A model generated the notes under the pieces. The model was given only the letters and a program-made list of their open reading frames with translations. It was not told where the DNA came from and did no database searches. Of a stretch of 32,946 nt of DNA, positions 9,331-17,008 are shown one piece after another (the first letter of the stretch is position 1; each line of letters begins with the position of its first letter). The position numbers and the translations under genes are program-made. The stretch comes from an uncultured Bacteroidota bacterium (GTDB lineage: Bacteria > Bacteroidota > Bacteroidia > Chitinophagales > Chitinophagaceae): contig CAIJLK010000149.1 of the NCBI GenBank assembly GCA_903821465.1, forward strand, positions 1 through 32,946. The letters are read 5' to 3'.

Positions 9331-9360
9331 TTGCCTTTTCGCCTACAATCCTTACCTTCG
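9331..9360 (+). promoter_or_regulatory. Promoter of rpmH
   Basis: TTG at 9331-9333, a 19-bp spacer and TACCTTCG at 9353-9360 follow the Bacteroidota pattern TTG-N19-TAnnTTTG with one mismatch. This would give rpmH a leader of about 75 nt. It is the best complete promoter match found in the window. Confidence 0.65.
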
Positions 9361-9440
9361 CCGTCCTTTCACAAGCAGCAGTATGGTGACTGCAGGCATG
9401 AAACGAAACAATATTACCGGGTTAGTAAAAAAACGATAAC

Positions 9441-9596
9441 ATGAAACGTACATTCCAACCACACAAACGTCGTAGAAAAACCGTTCACGGTTTTCGTAAA
9501 CGTATGGAGTCTGCAAATGGCCGCAAGGTATTAGCAAGCCGCAGAGCGAAAGGCCGCAAGAAACTTTCTGTTTCTAGCGAGAAAGGATTAAAATAA
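9441..9596 (+). CDS. rpmH: 50S ribosomal protein L34
   Basis: A 51-residue, strongly basic ribosomal protein of the large subunit. The sequence starts [20 protein letters not shown] and continues [20 protein letters not shown], the hallmark L34 pattern (the initial MKRTFQP is close to invariant). The gene is too short for many ORF cut-offs. It lies upstream of rnpA, as in most bacteria, with a terminator (9626-9656) between them; it has its own promoter. No dnaA or origin-like sequence is next to it here. Confidence 0.97.
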   Translation: MKRTFQPHKRRRKTVHGFRKRMESANGRKVLASRRAKGRKKLSVSSEKGLK

Positions 9597-9625
9597 TATT
9601 CGGGTCCACCGTATAAAATATTTAG

Positions 9626-9656
9626 CCTCATCCAGAGAAATCGGATGAGGTTTTTT
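9626..9656 (+). terminator. Rho-independent terminator after rpmH
   Basis: CCTCATCC (9626-9633) and GGATGAGG (9643-9650) form a perfect 8-bp stem with a 9-base loop, followed by six T. The last T starts the TAGTTTTG box used in the rnpA promoter call, the same overlap seen before murI. Confidence 0.85.
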
Positions 9657-9663
9657 AGTTTTG
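9656..9663 (+). promoter_or_regulatory. Candidate -7 box of rnpA (TAGTTTTG)
   Basis: TAGTTTTG is an exact match to TAnnTTTG, ending 6 bp before the rnpA ATG at 9670. It overlaps the T run of the rpmH terminator. No -33 TTG at 19-bp spacing is visible. It would create a leaderless or nearly leaderless rnpA-yidD transcript. Confidence 0.45.
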
Positions 9664-9669
9664 TAGAAC

Positions 9670-10065
9670 ATGGAAACAAAAAGATTTACCTATTCAAAAC
9701 AAGAAAAACTGAAAAGCCGAAAGCTTTTGAATCAGATTTTTGCTGAGGGGAAATCTATGAATGCCTTTCCTCTAAAAATTACCTACACTACTCAGGATCT
9801 TGAATCTTTGAGTGCTGCAAAAATTGCAGTGGGTGCTAGTTCTCGTTACTTTAAAAAAGCAGTTGATCGTAATCGGGTAAAAAGATTGCTTCGTGAAGCG
9901 TATCGTTTACATAAACACAACTTGCTTGATTTGTTACCTGAAAAAAAACAACTCAATGTGTTTATTTTATTTGTGGGTAAAGACATGAATGAAACAGTTT
10001 TGATCGCAGAAAAAATGCCCTTGATCTTGCAGAAATTAGGAAATAGTCTTCAAAATAAATCTTGA
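9670..10065 (+). CDS. rnpA: Ribonuclease P protein component
   Basis: The basic protein cofactor of RNase P, which trims the 5' leader of pre-tRNAs together with the RNA subunit (no rnpB is in this window). The 131-residue length fits. The N-terminal part [19 protein letters not shown] matches the family start, and the RNR signature is at residues 67-76 ([10 protein letters not shown]), preceded by [12 protein letters not shown]. The gene ends 1 bp before yidD, so the two are translationally close and surely cotranscribed. Confidence 0.94.
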   Translation: METKRFTYSKQEKLKSRKLLNQIFAEGKSMNAFPLKITYTTQDLESLSAAKIAVGASSRYFKKAVDRNRVKRLLREAYRLHKHNLLDLLPEKKQLNVFILFVGKDMNETVLIAEKMPLILQKLGNSLQNKS

Positions 10066-10066
10066 T

Positions 10067-10309
10067 ATGGAAAAAGTTATTTCGCTTCTCAAGCAAATAC
10101 TCATACTTCCTTTTATCATACTCATCCGATTTTATCAATGGGTGATCTCGCCTGCACTCGGACCAAAATGTCGCTTCACTCCAACCTGCTCGCAGTATGC
10201 TGCAGATGCATTGAAGAAGCACGGCTTATTAAAAGGCTTGATGCTTTCTGTGAAAAGAATTAGTAAGTGCAGACCAGGTGGCGGACACGGATACGACCCC
10301 GTTCCTTGA
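10067..10309 (+). CDS. yidD: Membrane protein insertion efficiency factor YidD
   Basis: An 80-residue inner-membrane-associated protein that assists YidC-dependent insertion. Residues about 8-28 are a hydrophobic helix ([19 protein letters not shown]). The family core [19 protein letters not shown] and the tail [18 protein letters not shown] are both present, including the three conserved Cys. It directly follows rnpA (gap 1 bp), the classical order. yidC itself is not downstream; instead a convergent gene ends 2 bp away on the other strand. Confidence 0.95.
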   Translation: MEKVISLLKQILILPFIILIRFYQWVISPALGPKCRFTPTCSQYAADALKKHGLLKGLMLSVKRISKCRPGGGHGYDPVP

Positions 10310-10311
10310 TC

Positions 10312-10914
10312 TTATTTTGCTGGTGTAGCAATGGTGAATGCTTCTAGCTTCTTAATGGTTTCTCTGATTTCGCGGATACTATAAAAGCGATACACTTCAG
10401 GTGCTTTTCCATCAACCTTTTCTGCAGTAGTCATTTGATGAAATGGACCAACAATAATTGCTTCGTAATTATCAGTAATTTTTACCGCTTGATTCGGCAG
10501 GATAAAAAAGTTATGATGCGCTGCACTGATATTTTTTGCTGCTACTAATTGTTGCAATGAATCGATTTTTACTTTCAATTCATCCTGACTCATAATCTCT
10601 TTCTGCTTGTTTGTAGAAACATAATTCTGCAAACTGCCAATGATGGTATCGGTCTTAATATTTAAAATATACAAACCATTCTCTTTTAAATTCAAAGAGG
10701 CTTCGCCAGTTGGTCCGTTTAACTTTAAAGAAACTGCTGCACTGGAAATATTGATTATTTTTTCATCATGACCATTGCCATCTTTGGCCGTAATGGTTTT
10801 GGCTGCTTCATCATATATAGCAGGTCCTTTACTCATGATATAAATGCGCTTGGTATTTCCTGAACAAGAAGAAAACAAAACAAGTGCAAACAAAACAATA
10901 GCAATATTTCGCAT
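10312..10914 (-). CDS. Predicted lipoprotein of unknown function
   Basis: A 200-residue protein with a lipoprotein signal (MRNIAIVLFALVLFSSC, Cys17 as the lipidated residue), so probably attached to a membrane and facing the periplasm. I recognise no family. The mature part has a beta-rich first half (KRIYIMSKGPAIYDEAAKTI, repeated V/I/L strands) and a likely helical segment near residues 112-128 (SQDELKVKIDSLQQLVAA). The C-terminal third is mixed. The 3' end is 2 bp from the convergent yidD stop with no terminator between them. Upstream lies the sod terminator, so it is probably transcribed alone. Confidence 0.7.
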   Translation of the reverse strand: MRNIAIVLFALVLFSSCSGNTKRIYIMSKGPAIYDEAAKTITAKDGNGHDEKIINISSAAVSLKLNGPTGEASLNLKENGLYILNIKTDTIIGSLQNYVSTNKQKEIMSQDELKVKIDSLQQLVAAKNISAAHHNFFILPNQAVKITDNYEAIIVGPFHQMTTAEKVDGKAPEVYRFYSIREIRETIKKLEAFTIATPAK

Positions 10915-10928
10915 AGTAGTTCTTTAAA

Positions 10929-10962
10929 AAATAATCCCGTCCCGAGAACTCGGGACGGGATT
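10929..10962 (-). terminator. Rho-independent terminator after sodA (minus strand)
   Basis: The arms at 10933-10946 and 10949-10962 (CCCGTCCCGAG against CTCGGGACGGG, flanked by AAT/ATT) form a near-perfect 13-bp stem around a short loop. On the minus strand the stem is followed by ATTTTTT. It separates sodA from the lipoprotein gene. Confidence 0.85.
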
Positions 10963-10987
10963 AAAACTAAATCATTTTATTGAAAAA

Positions 10988-11593
10988 TTATACTGCTGCT
11001 GCAAAACGCTCAGCAACCTTGCTCCAGTTTACAACATTCCAGAAAGCAGCTAAATAATCTGCTCTGCGGTTTTGATATTTTAAATAATAAGCGTGCTCCC
11101 AAACATCGGCACCCAAAATCGGATGACCTTTTACATCAGCCACATCCATCAAAGGATTGTCCTGATTTGGAGTTGATGAAACTTCTAGTTTACCGTCTTT
11201 CACAATTAACCAAGCCCAGCCACTACCAAAGCGAGTCATACCTGCTGCTGCAAATTTTTCTTTGAAAGCATCGAAAGATCCGAATGCTGCAGTGATCGCA
11301 TCAGCTAATGCGCCTGTTGGCACACCACCTGCCTGAGGAGCTAAACTTTCCCAGAAGAAAGTATGGTTCCAGTGACCACCACCATTGTTACGAACAGCTG
11401 GACTAATGGTACCTGCAACTGCTACTAATTCTGCTAAAGATTTTCCTTCGTTTGCAGTACCTGCAACAGCTTTATTTAAATTGTCAACATAAGCCTGATG
11501 GTGTTTGCCATGGTGGATCTGCATGGTCAGTGTATCGATATGTGGTTCCAAAGCTTCGTGTGCATAAGGAAGTGCTGCTAGTGTAAATGACAT
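10988..11593 (-). CDS. sodA: Superoxide dismutase, Mn-type signature
   Basis: Dismutes superoxide to oxygen and peroxide; 201 residues, normal for the Fe/Mn family. The metal ligands are His27 (in MQIHHGKHH), His77 (in [10 protein letters not shown]), Asp163 and His167 (DVWEHAYY). Metal-type markers favour manganese: Gly73 before the second His block and Gln144 in PNQDNPLM, where Fe enzymes usually have Gln and Ala. A cambialistic enzyme cannot be excluded. There is no signal peptide, so it is cytosolic. A TAAATTTG box lies 28 bp upstream of the start, and a strong terminator follows. Confidence 0.95.
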   Translation of the reverse strand: MSFTLAALPYAHEALEPHIDTLTMQIHHGKHHQAYVDNLNKAVAGTANEGKSLAELVAVAGTISPAVRNNGGGHWNHTFFWESLAPQAGGVPTGALADAITAAFGSFDAFKEKFAAAGMTRFGSGWAWLIVKDGKLEVSSTPNQDNPLMDVADVKGHPILGADVWEHAYYLKYQNRRADYLAAFWNVVNWSKVAERFAAAV

Positions 11594-11620
11594 AATATTT
11601 CTTTTAAAAGTTAAGTATTA

Positions 11621-11628
11621 CAAATTTA
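11621..11628 (-). promoter_or_regulatory. Candidate -7 box of sodA (TAAATTTG on minus strand)
   Basis: Read on the minus strand this is TAAATTTG, an exact TAnnTTTG match, 27 bp before the sodA ATG. No TTG is seen at 19-bp spacing. The rest of 11594-11764 holds only a weak G/C hairpin near 11699-11723 without a T run. Confidence 0.5.
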
Positions 11629-11764
11629 GTTGCTTAATCCATAATAACGCTTTGCCTATGTTAATTGTTTCTGAACTCGAAAACAAAGATTTTGTTAACC
11701 CCAGTTTTTAAAATGGGGGTTTGGGAGATATGGTGAAATCGGGCCTTTAGCCCCTGCGAGGGCA

Positions 11765-12202
11765 CTATCGTTTATCTCTGAAAAAACTTTGGATGAGAAA
11801 AGCACATTCTGCTTCTAAGATTCCCTTCGTGATTTTGGTTTTAGCAGGAAATGGACCAGGCTCTTTGGTGTGATGCAGATAGCCATTCTTTACATCAGAA
11901 GCCCCATATACAATGTTGCCAATCTTCCCCCAGAAAATGGCACCAGCGCACATTAAACAAGGTTCTAGCGTTATATAGAGTGTAGCTTCTGGTAAATACT
12001 TTGATCCTAATAAGTTGAAGGCAGAAGTAATGGCTAATATTTCTGCATGGGCAGTGGCATCGTTGAGTAGTTCAACTTGATTATGTCCACGAGCAATGAT
12101 CTTATTATTCATTACCACAACAGCACCCACCGGAACTTCATCTGCGTCGTAAGCTTTCTGCGCCTCCTTCAGCGCCTCGTTCATAAAATATTCGTCGTTC
12201 AA
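11765..12202 (-). CDS. tadA: tRNA adenosine(34) deaminase TadA
   Basis: Deaminates A34 to inosine in tRNA-Arg(ACG). The zinc site is complete: His52 and catalytic Glu54 in AHAEILA, and Cys82/Cys85 in PCLMCAGA; EVPVGAVVV and RGHNQVE precede it. No ATG gives a full N-terminus. I choose the TTG at 12202 because it yields MNDEYFMNEALKEA, close to the start of known TadA proteins and 5 bp past the upstream stop; a TTG at 12241 would overlap that gene, and the ATG at 12184 would cut the first helix. It is the last gene of the leftward sugar-oxidation unit, which is a strange place for an essential tRNA-modifying gene. Confidence 0.92.
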   Translation of the reverse strand: MNDEYFMNEALKEAQKAYDADEVPVGAVVVMNNKIIARGHNQVELLNDATAHAEILAITSAFNLLGSKYLPEATLYITLEPCLMCAGAIFWGKIGNIVYGASDVKNGYLHHTKEPGPFPAKTKITKGILEAECAFLIQSFFRDKR

Positions 12203-12207
12203 AAGTG

Positions 12208-12912
12208 TTACAATTTCTTGATCTTGATATCTTTGAACCAAACTTCATTTCCATGGTCTTGTAATCCGATATGACCACTGAAGACCTTAGCGAAATCGGG
12301 CATGCCTTTGAATTTGCTTCCTGCTATTAGCTGCTTCCAATTATCATCACCAACAGTTGTTGAAACTACGATAACGCCATTTAAAAGTAAATCCAACTTT
12401 CCTTTATTGCTGATAATTTCTACTTGGTTCCATTCACCTACTGCTTTTACTACCCCTTCTTTACCTGCAATTAAATCATACAAATTGCCGGCGCGGTGTT
12501 TTAAAATTTTTCCATCTGAATGACCATCATTATCTAACACTTGCATCTCAGGTCCAGTAAACCAGATTTGCTTATACTTTGCAGGATCGTCTTGAATAAA
12601 AAAGATAACGCCACTATTGCCATTCTTAGAAATTTTCCATTCTAATTTAAAGTCGAAATTTTCAAAGCTTTCGTCGGATACCAAATCTCCGGCACTCAAT
12701 CCTTTACCTGCATCAAGATGCAACGCGCCATCCTCAACTTTCCAAGCCTCTCCTGCGGCAGGTTTACCATAGCTATGCCAGCCCTTGGTAGTTTTTCCGT
12801 CAAAAAGAGAGATCCATCCCTTTTTGTACTCAATTGGTTTTTCCGTTTTTTTAACAGGGCCACCAACTAAGATGGAAACAGAGATCAGAATAGATAAAAG
12901 TAATGATTGCAT
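12208..12912 (-). CDS. 3-keto-disaccharide hydrolase family protein (DUF1080)
   Basis: A 234-residue exported protein: signal-like N-terminus (MQSLLLSILISVSILVGGP) followed by the concanavalin-like DUF1080 domain. Family hallmarks are WISLFDGKTTKGWHSYG at about 33-49, WKVEDGALHL, the block FKLEWKISKNGNSGVIFFIQ and GHIGLQDHG...VWFKDIKIKKL at the end. Members act on glycosides already oxidised at C3, breaking the glycosidic bond by elimination or hydrolysis. The neighbours (GMC dehydrogenase, cytochrome c, TIM-barrel isomerases, Gfo/Idh/MocA) fit this. It starts 5 bp after the cytochrome c stop, so the two are cotranscribed. The natural glycoside is unknown. Confidence 0.9.
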   Translation of the reverse strand: MQSLLLSILISVSILVGGPVKKTEKPIEYKKGWISLFDGKTTKGWHSYGKPAAGEAWKVEDGALHLDAGKGLSAGDLVSDESFENFDFKLEWKISKNGNSGVIFFIQDDPAKYKQIWFTGPEMQVLDNDGHSDGKILKHRAGNLYDLIAGKEGVVKAVGEWNQVEIISNKGKLDLLLNGVIVVSTTVGDDNWKQLIAGSKFKGMPDFAKVFSGHIGLQDHGNEVWFKDIKIKKL

Positions 12913-12917
12913 TTTAA

Positions 12918-13304
12918 TTATTTACGTAGTAATAAAACATATTTTGCCAATGCTGTTGCGTCTGCTTCTGAAAGTGTAGCATGAGGCGTCATTGGAATTT
13001 GACCCCATACACCAGTACCACCTTTGATAATTTTACTTGCTAACATGGCTACGTTAGCCGCATTATTTTCGTACTTAGCTGCAACGTCTTTATACGCTGG
13101 TCCAATTAATTTCGAATCTGTTTTATGACAAGTTAAACAGTCCGATTTTGCGATCAACGAAACCCCTTTTTGATAATCAGGATTCGCGCTTAAATCATTT
13201 GCAGGAGCTGCAGTGGCAGCTGCTTCTGTTTTCTTATCACTTCCGTTACTGTTACATGCGCCAATAAACACCAATAGTGCAATGGCTACTAAATACTTTT
13301 TCAA
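12918..13304 (-). CDS. Monohaem class I cytochrome c, lipoprotein
   Basis: A 128-residue electron carrier. The N-terminus is a lipoprotein signal (MKKYLVAIALLVFIGAC, Cys17), then an Ala/Lys-rich linker to about residue 40. Haem is bound by Cys56, Cys59 and His60 (CLTCH); the distal ligand is Met105 in GQIPMTPHA, a c551-like arrangement with SKLIGPAYKDVAAKY between. Being membrane-tethered in the periplasm, it is a natural acceptor for the FAD-dependent GMC dehydrogenase encoded in the divergent unit (inference from context). It lies between the isomerase gene (37-bp gap) and the DUF1080 gene (5-bp gap). Confidence 0.93.
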   Translation of the reverse strand: MKKYLVAIALLVFIGACNSNGSDKKTEAAATAAPANDLSANPDYQKGVSLIAKSDCLTCHKTDSKLIGPAYKDVAAKYENNAANVAMLASKIIKGGTGVWGQIPMTPHATLSEADATALAKYVLLLRK

Positions 13305-13341
13305 TGCTTAAGATTTTTTGGTTTTTAAAAGGATAAAGTTA

Positions 13342-14397
13342 TTAATGAATTCCTAAAATGCGGCGATTAAATTCTTCGTTAGAACCAGTGTTTGCAAAAT
13401 CATCAAAAGCCTTCTCCGTTACTTTGATAATATTGTTCTTGATAAACACAGCTCCTTCTGCAGCCCCTTGTTCCGGATGTTTGATGGCACATTCCCATTC
13501 CATCACAGCCCAGCCCTTATAGTTATAAGCAGCTAGTTTACTGAAGATCGATTTGAAATCTACTTGTCCATCACCCAAAGAACGGAATCGGCCAGCTCTC
13601 TCCACCCAACCTTGGTATCCGCCATACACTCCTTGCTTTCCGGTTGGATTAAATTCTGCATCTTTTACATGGAACATTTTAATGCGCTCATGATAAAAAT
13701 CGATGTAGGCCAAATAATCTAAACACTGTAAAACAAAATGCGATGGATCATACAAGAGATTAGCGCGTTTGTGGTTGTTTACTTTTTCTAAGAACATTTC
13801 ATAACTCACACCATCGTGTAAATCTTCACCAGGATGAATTTCATAACATAAGTCAACACCATTGGCATCAAACTCATTTAAGATTGGGGTCCATCTTTTA
13901 CCCAATTCGGTGAATCCGGTTTCAACCAATCCTGCAGGGCGTTGTGGCCAAGGATAAACTGTATGCCATAATAATGCACCACTAAATGTAGCACAGGCAT
14001 CTAATCCTAAATTGCGTGAAGCTTTTGCAGCATACATCAATTGTTGCACAGCCCACTCTGTTCTGGCTTTTGGATTGTTGCGAAATTCTTCAGGTGCAAA
14101 TCCGTCGAACAATGCATCGTAAGCAGGATTCACTGCTACTAACTGACCTTGTAAATGTGTAGAAAGTTCTGTGATCTCCATGCCAGCAGCATTTACAATC
14201 CCTTTTATTTCATCGGCATAAGTTTTACTTTCTGCAGCTTTTTTCAAGTCGATGCAACGTGCGTCCCATGCTGGAATTTGTACGCCCACAAAACCTAAAC
14301 TTTTTGCCCAAGCACAGATAGTATCTAGTCTGTTGAATGGCGCTTCATCGCCCATGAACTGTGCCAGAAAAATGGCGGGGCCTTTTATATTGGTCAT
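13342..14397 (-). CDS. Sugar phosphate isomerase/epimerase (xylose-isomerase-like TIM barrel)
   Basis: A 351-residue cytosolic TIM-barrel protein of the AP-endonuclease-2/xylose isomerase superfamily. Metal-binding positions of the fold are recognisable: the Glu in LCYEIHPGEDLH, the Asp/His in LLYDPSHFVLQ, the His in MFHVKDAEF, and the late Glu in WAVMEWECA. The C-terminus continues with an extension common in the subgroup found next to Gfo/Idh/MocA genes. The substrate is unknown; a keto-sugar is plausible from context. The gene follows the Gfo/Idh/MocA gene with an 18-bp gap and precedes cytochrome c. Confidence 0.88.
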   Translation of the reverse strand: MTNIKGPAIFLAQFMGDEAPFNRLDTICAWAKSLGFVGVQIPAWDARCIDLKKAAESKTYADEIKGIVNAAGMEITELSTHLQGQLVAVNPAYDALFDGFAPEEFRNNPKARTEWAVQQLMYAAKASRNLGLDACATFSGALLWHTVYPWPQRPAGLVETGFTELGKRWTPILNEFDANGVDLCYEIHPGEDLHDGVSYEMFLEKVNNHKRANLLYDPSHFVLQCLDYLAYIDFYHERIKMFHVKDAEFNPTGKQGVYGGYQGWVERAGRFRSLGDGQVDFKSIFSKLAAYNYKGWAVMEWECAIKHPEQGAAEGAVFIKNNIIKVTEKAFDDFANTGSNEEFNRRILGIH

Positions 14398-14415
14398 GAT
14401 TACTATTTTATAATA

Positions 14416-15588
14416 CTATGAATTGATTTTATATTCAGTCCACTTAATATCTGATTGTGCAGAAGCAACCACATTATCAATAAATGCCATTCCTCTGATT
14501 CCATCTTCCACACCAGGGAAATCTAATTCCTCTTTGGTTGGAGTAGATCCATCAATTCTTGCAGAAACTGTTTTTGCGAAATTGTGATAAATATTGGCGA
14601 ATGCTTCCAAGTATCCTTCTGGATGACCACCCGGAGTTCTACAATTACTAGTTGCATAAGAAGATAAACGATCGCCATAGTTAGCACCAGCTCGTAAAAT
14701 TTGTGTAGGAGCGTCTAACCATTTTACTAATAAAGTATTGGGTTCATGTTGCGCCCACTCTAGTCCACCTTTCTCTCCATAGATCCGAATCTTCAAAGCA
14801 TTCTCTTCACCAGCAGCTACTTGAGAAGCCATTAAAACACCAGCCGCTCCATTATCGAATTTTAATAATACGCCACCATCATCATCGAGCATACGCCCTG
14901 GTACTATAGCATTCAGGTCGGCACACAAATGTGTAATTTTTGCTCCAGTAATATATTCAGATAAGTGTGCAGCATGTGTACCTATATCGCCCATACATCC
15001 TGCTTTACCACTTTTCTTAGGATCTGTTCTCCAAGCTGCTTGTGCATTACCTTCTCTTTCAGATAATTTACTCAACCAGCCTTGCGGATACTCCACCCAT
15101 ACTTTACGAATCTTTCCTAGCACACCATCAGCAACCATTGCTTTTGCTTGCTTCACCATTGGATAGCCAGAATAAGTATGTGTTAAGCAAAGCACCAAAC
15201 CGGTTTCTTCTACTTTCTTTTTTAATTGTAAAGCTTCATCCAAAGTAAATGTGATGGGTTTTTCAATTACCACATGGAAGCCATGATCCAAAGCCATCAT
15301 AGCAGGAGCAAAGTGTGCGAAGTTGGGTGTAACAATGGTTACAAAATCGATTCGCTGATCTGCAGGAAGAGCCGCTTCCTTAGTAATCATTTCATCATAT
15401 GTTAAGTAGGTTCTGTTGGCAGGTAAGAATAACGACTTACCGGAATCAACAGCTATTTCAGGATTAATACTCAATGCACCTGCGGCAACTTCAATCAAGC
15501 CATCCATATTGGCGGCATAGCGATGTATGGCACCAATGAAAGCGTCTTTACCACCTCCAACCATACCCATTCTGAGTTTTCGATTCAT
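14416..15588 (-). CDS. Gfo/Idh/MocA-family oxidoreductase (cytosolic)
   Basis: A 390-residue NAD(P)-dependent dehydrogenase. The Rossmann motif is at residues 7-20 (MGMVGGGKDAFIGA), and the family EKP motif is Glu109-Lys110-Pro111 (VVIEKPITFTLDEA). The C-terminal sheet domain contains CMGDIGTHAAHLSEY, where the His-containing helix carries the usual catalytic position. No signal peptide, so the enzyme acts in the cytosol, unlike the Tat-type relative at 21366-22821. Family members oxidise or reduce sugars and inositols; here a role in reducing or rearranging 3-keto-sugars is an inference. It is the first gene of the leftward unit. Confidence 0.92.
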   Translation of the reverse strand: MNRKLRMGMVGGGKDAFIGAIHRYAANMDGLIEVAAGALSINPEIAVDSGKSLFLPANRTYLTYDEMITKEAALPADQRIDFVTIVTPNFAHFAPAMMALDHGFHVVIEKPITFTLDEALQLKKKVEETGLVLCLTHTYSGYPMVKQAKAMVADGVLGKIRKVWVEYPQGWLSKLSEREGNAQAAWRTDPKKSGKAGCMGDIGTHAAHLSEYITGAKITHLCADLNAIVPGRMLDDDGGVLLKFDNGAAGVLMASQVAAGEENALKIRIYGEKGGLEWAQHEPNTLLVKWLDAPTQILRAGANYGDRLSSYATSNCRTPGGHPEGYLEAFANIYHNFAKTVSARIDGSTPTKEELDFPGVEDGIRGMAFIDNVVASAQSDIKWTEYKINS

Positions 15589-15640
15589 TTTTCTGTTCTT
15601 TTTTTATTTAAATGTAAGGATATTTTAATTTGATTACATC

Positions 15641-15655
15641 GTGTCTTTTTGACAC
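15641..15655. promoter_or_regulatory. Inverted repeat in the divergent control region, candidate operator
   Basis: GTGTC-TTTTT-GACAC is a perfect 5-bp inverted repeat with a T5 spacer, lying 53 bp upstream of the leftward gene. It directly abuts the larger dyad at 15655-15701. Short enough to be chance on its own; its position makes it a candidate regulator site. Confidence 0.35.
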
Positions 15656-15701
15656 AAAGCCCTCTTAAAATAGAATTTATAAATTTATTTTCATGGCTTT
15701 G
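15655..15701. promoter_or_regulatory. 47-bp interrupted dyad between divergent units, candidate operator
   Basis: Nested inverted elements share almost one centre: CAAAGCC (15655-15661) with GGCTTTG (15695-15701), AAAATA (15667-15672) with TATTTT (15686-15691), and the perfect 12-bp palindrome AATTTATAAATT (15674-15685). No exact TAnnTTTG box was found in 15589-15773. No regulator gene is present in the window. Confidence 0.4.
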
Positions 15702-15773
15702 ATTTTTCAATCGAGTTTTTAAAAATAAAAAATTACATTTAACTCCTAAACTTTTCTTTTTAACTATAACGAT

Positions 15774-16976
15774 ATGCAAACTACTCCACAACGTAGCCAA
15801 TTATTTATTGCCAGTTGTCTGGCATTATTGGTAACATCTTTATCTTTTGGTATTCGTGCCGGCATCTTAGGTAGACTAGGTGTTCAATTCGAATTAAACG
15901 GTTCTCAACTTGGAACCATTGCAGCTACAGCTTTTTGGGGATTCCCATTAGCTATTGTAGCAGGTGGTGTACTTGTTGATATTATTGGGATGAAAAAATT
16001 GTTATTGGTTGCCTTTGTGTTTCACTTGCTTGGTATTGTATTAACCATTTTTGCTGGTGGATTCTGGAGCTTATTTATTTCAACATTGTGCATTGGTATT
16101 GCCAATGGTACTGTTGAAGCAGCTTGTAATCCATTAGTAGCTACCATTTACCCAGAAAACAAAACAACAAGATTGAATTACTTCCACTTATGGTTTCCTG
16201 GTGGAATTGTAATTGGAACATTGATCGTTTTCTTTTTAGATAAAGTTGGTGTTGGCTGGCAAATTCAAGTTGGATTAATGGCAATCCCAACTATTCTTTA
16301 TGGTTATTTATTTAGTAAATTAAATTTCCCGGTTACCGAACGTGTTGCTAGTGGTGTTTCTGCTAAAGACATGTATAAGGCAGTATTTTTTACGCCACTT
16401 TTCTGGGTGATGTTTATATTAATGTTTGGCACTGCTATTACAGAATTATTTACTGGTCAGTGGATCGATGTATTATTGAAAAATGTTACAGATAATGCCA
16501 TTCTGTTATTAACTATTGAAACAGGCGTGATGGTTTTAGGCCGTGCATTTGCAAAGCCTGTGATCAAACAATTTTCTCCACAAGGCGTATTGATTATTTC
16601 TGCTGCACTTGCTGCCGTTGGTCTATATCTATTAGGCCATAGCTCAGGTAATATGCTATTTGCAGGTGCTTTAGTTTTTGGTATGGGTGTTTGTTATTTC
16701 TGGCCAACGATGCTTGGGTTCGTTTCAGAAAACTTACCAAGAACTGGTGCCATTGGAATGAATTTTATGGGTGGAGCTGGTATGTTTGCCGTTTCTCTTT
16801 ATATGATGTTCATGGGTGGGTATTACGATCGCTTAAAAATAGGTAAATCACCTGCAGAAGCTGGTCAAGAAATTATCAATGTTACTTTAATTATTCCTAT
16901 CATTTTAACTGCAGCTTTCATTGGTCTTTATTTCTACATGAAAGGAAGAAAAAAAGAAGTTCTAACAGCTGTATAG
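15774..16976 (+). CDS. MFS transporter, probably a sugar permease
   Basis: A 400-residue inner-membrane protein with about 12 hydrophobic segments (first at about 10-30, last at about 370-392), a normal MFS layout in two halves of six. The loop after helix 2 holds VLVDIIGMKKLLL, an MFS-like motif; EAACNPLVATIYPENKTTRLN resembles the FucP/nucleoside-permease side of the superfamily. The start ATG at 15774 is the first codon of the rightward unit. Its substrate is probably the sugar or keto-sugar handled by the neighbours (inference). The gap to the next gene is 32 bp. Confidence 0.88.
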   Translation: MQTTPQRSQLFIASCLALLVTSLSFGIRAGILGRLGVQFELNGSQLGTIAATAFWGFPLAIVAGGVLVDIIGMKKLLLVAFVFHLLGIVLTIFAGGFWSLFISTLCIGIANGTVEAACNPLVATIYPENKTTRLNYFHLWFPGGIVIGTLIVFFLDKVGVGWQIQVGLMAIPTILYGYLFSKLNFPVTERVASGVSAKDMYKAVFFTPLFWVMFILMFGTAITELFTGQWIDVLLKNVTDNAILLLTIETGVMVLGRAFAKPVIKQFSPQGVLIISAALAAVGLYLLGHSSGNMLFAGALVFGMGVCYFWPTMLGFVSENLPRTGAIGMNFMGGAGMFAVSLYMMFMGGYYDRLKIGKSPAEAGQEIINVTLIIPIILTAAFIGLYFYMKGRKKEVLTAV

Positions 16977-17008
16977 ATTCAATTTTAAAGTATTCTTAGA
17001 AAAATAGT

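Noticed and set aside
9352..9679. Two overlapping open frames on - across rpmH
   Set aside because: Both are antisense to the unmistakable L34 gene.
9441..10309. Possible replication origin next to rpmH-rnpA-yidD
   Set aside because: No dnaA, no DnaA-box cluster and no parAB or gidA neighbours; the upstream gene is murI.
11699..11723. G/C hairpin (AACCCC ... GGGGGTT) downstream of tadA, possible terminator
   Set aside because: The stem is short with a bulge, and neither strand has a T run after it, so I did not call it.
15585..15800. 71-codon open frame on - across the divergent control region
   Set aside because: It begins inside the MFS gene and ends inside the Gfo gene; Lys/Asn-rich from AT content. 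The region is better explained as regulatory.
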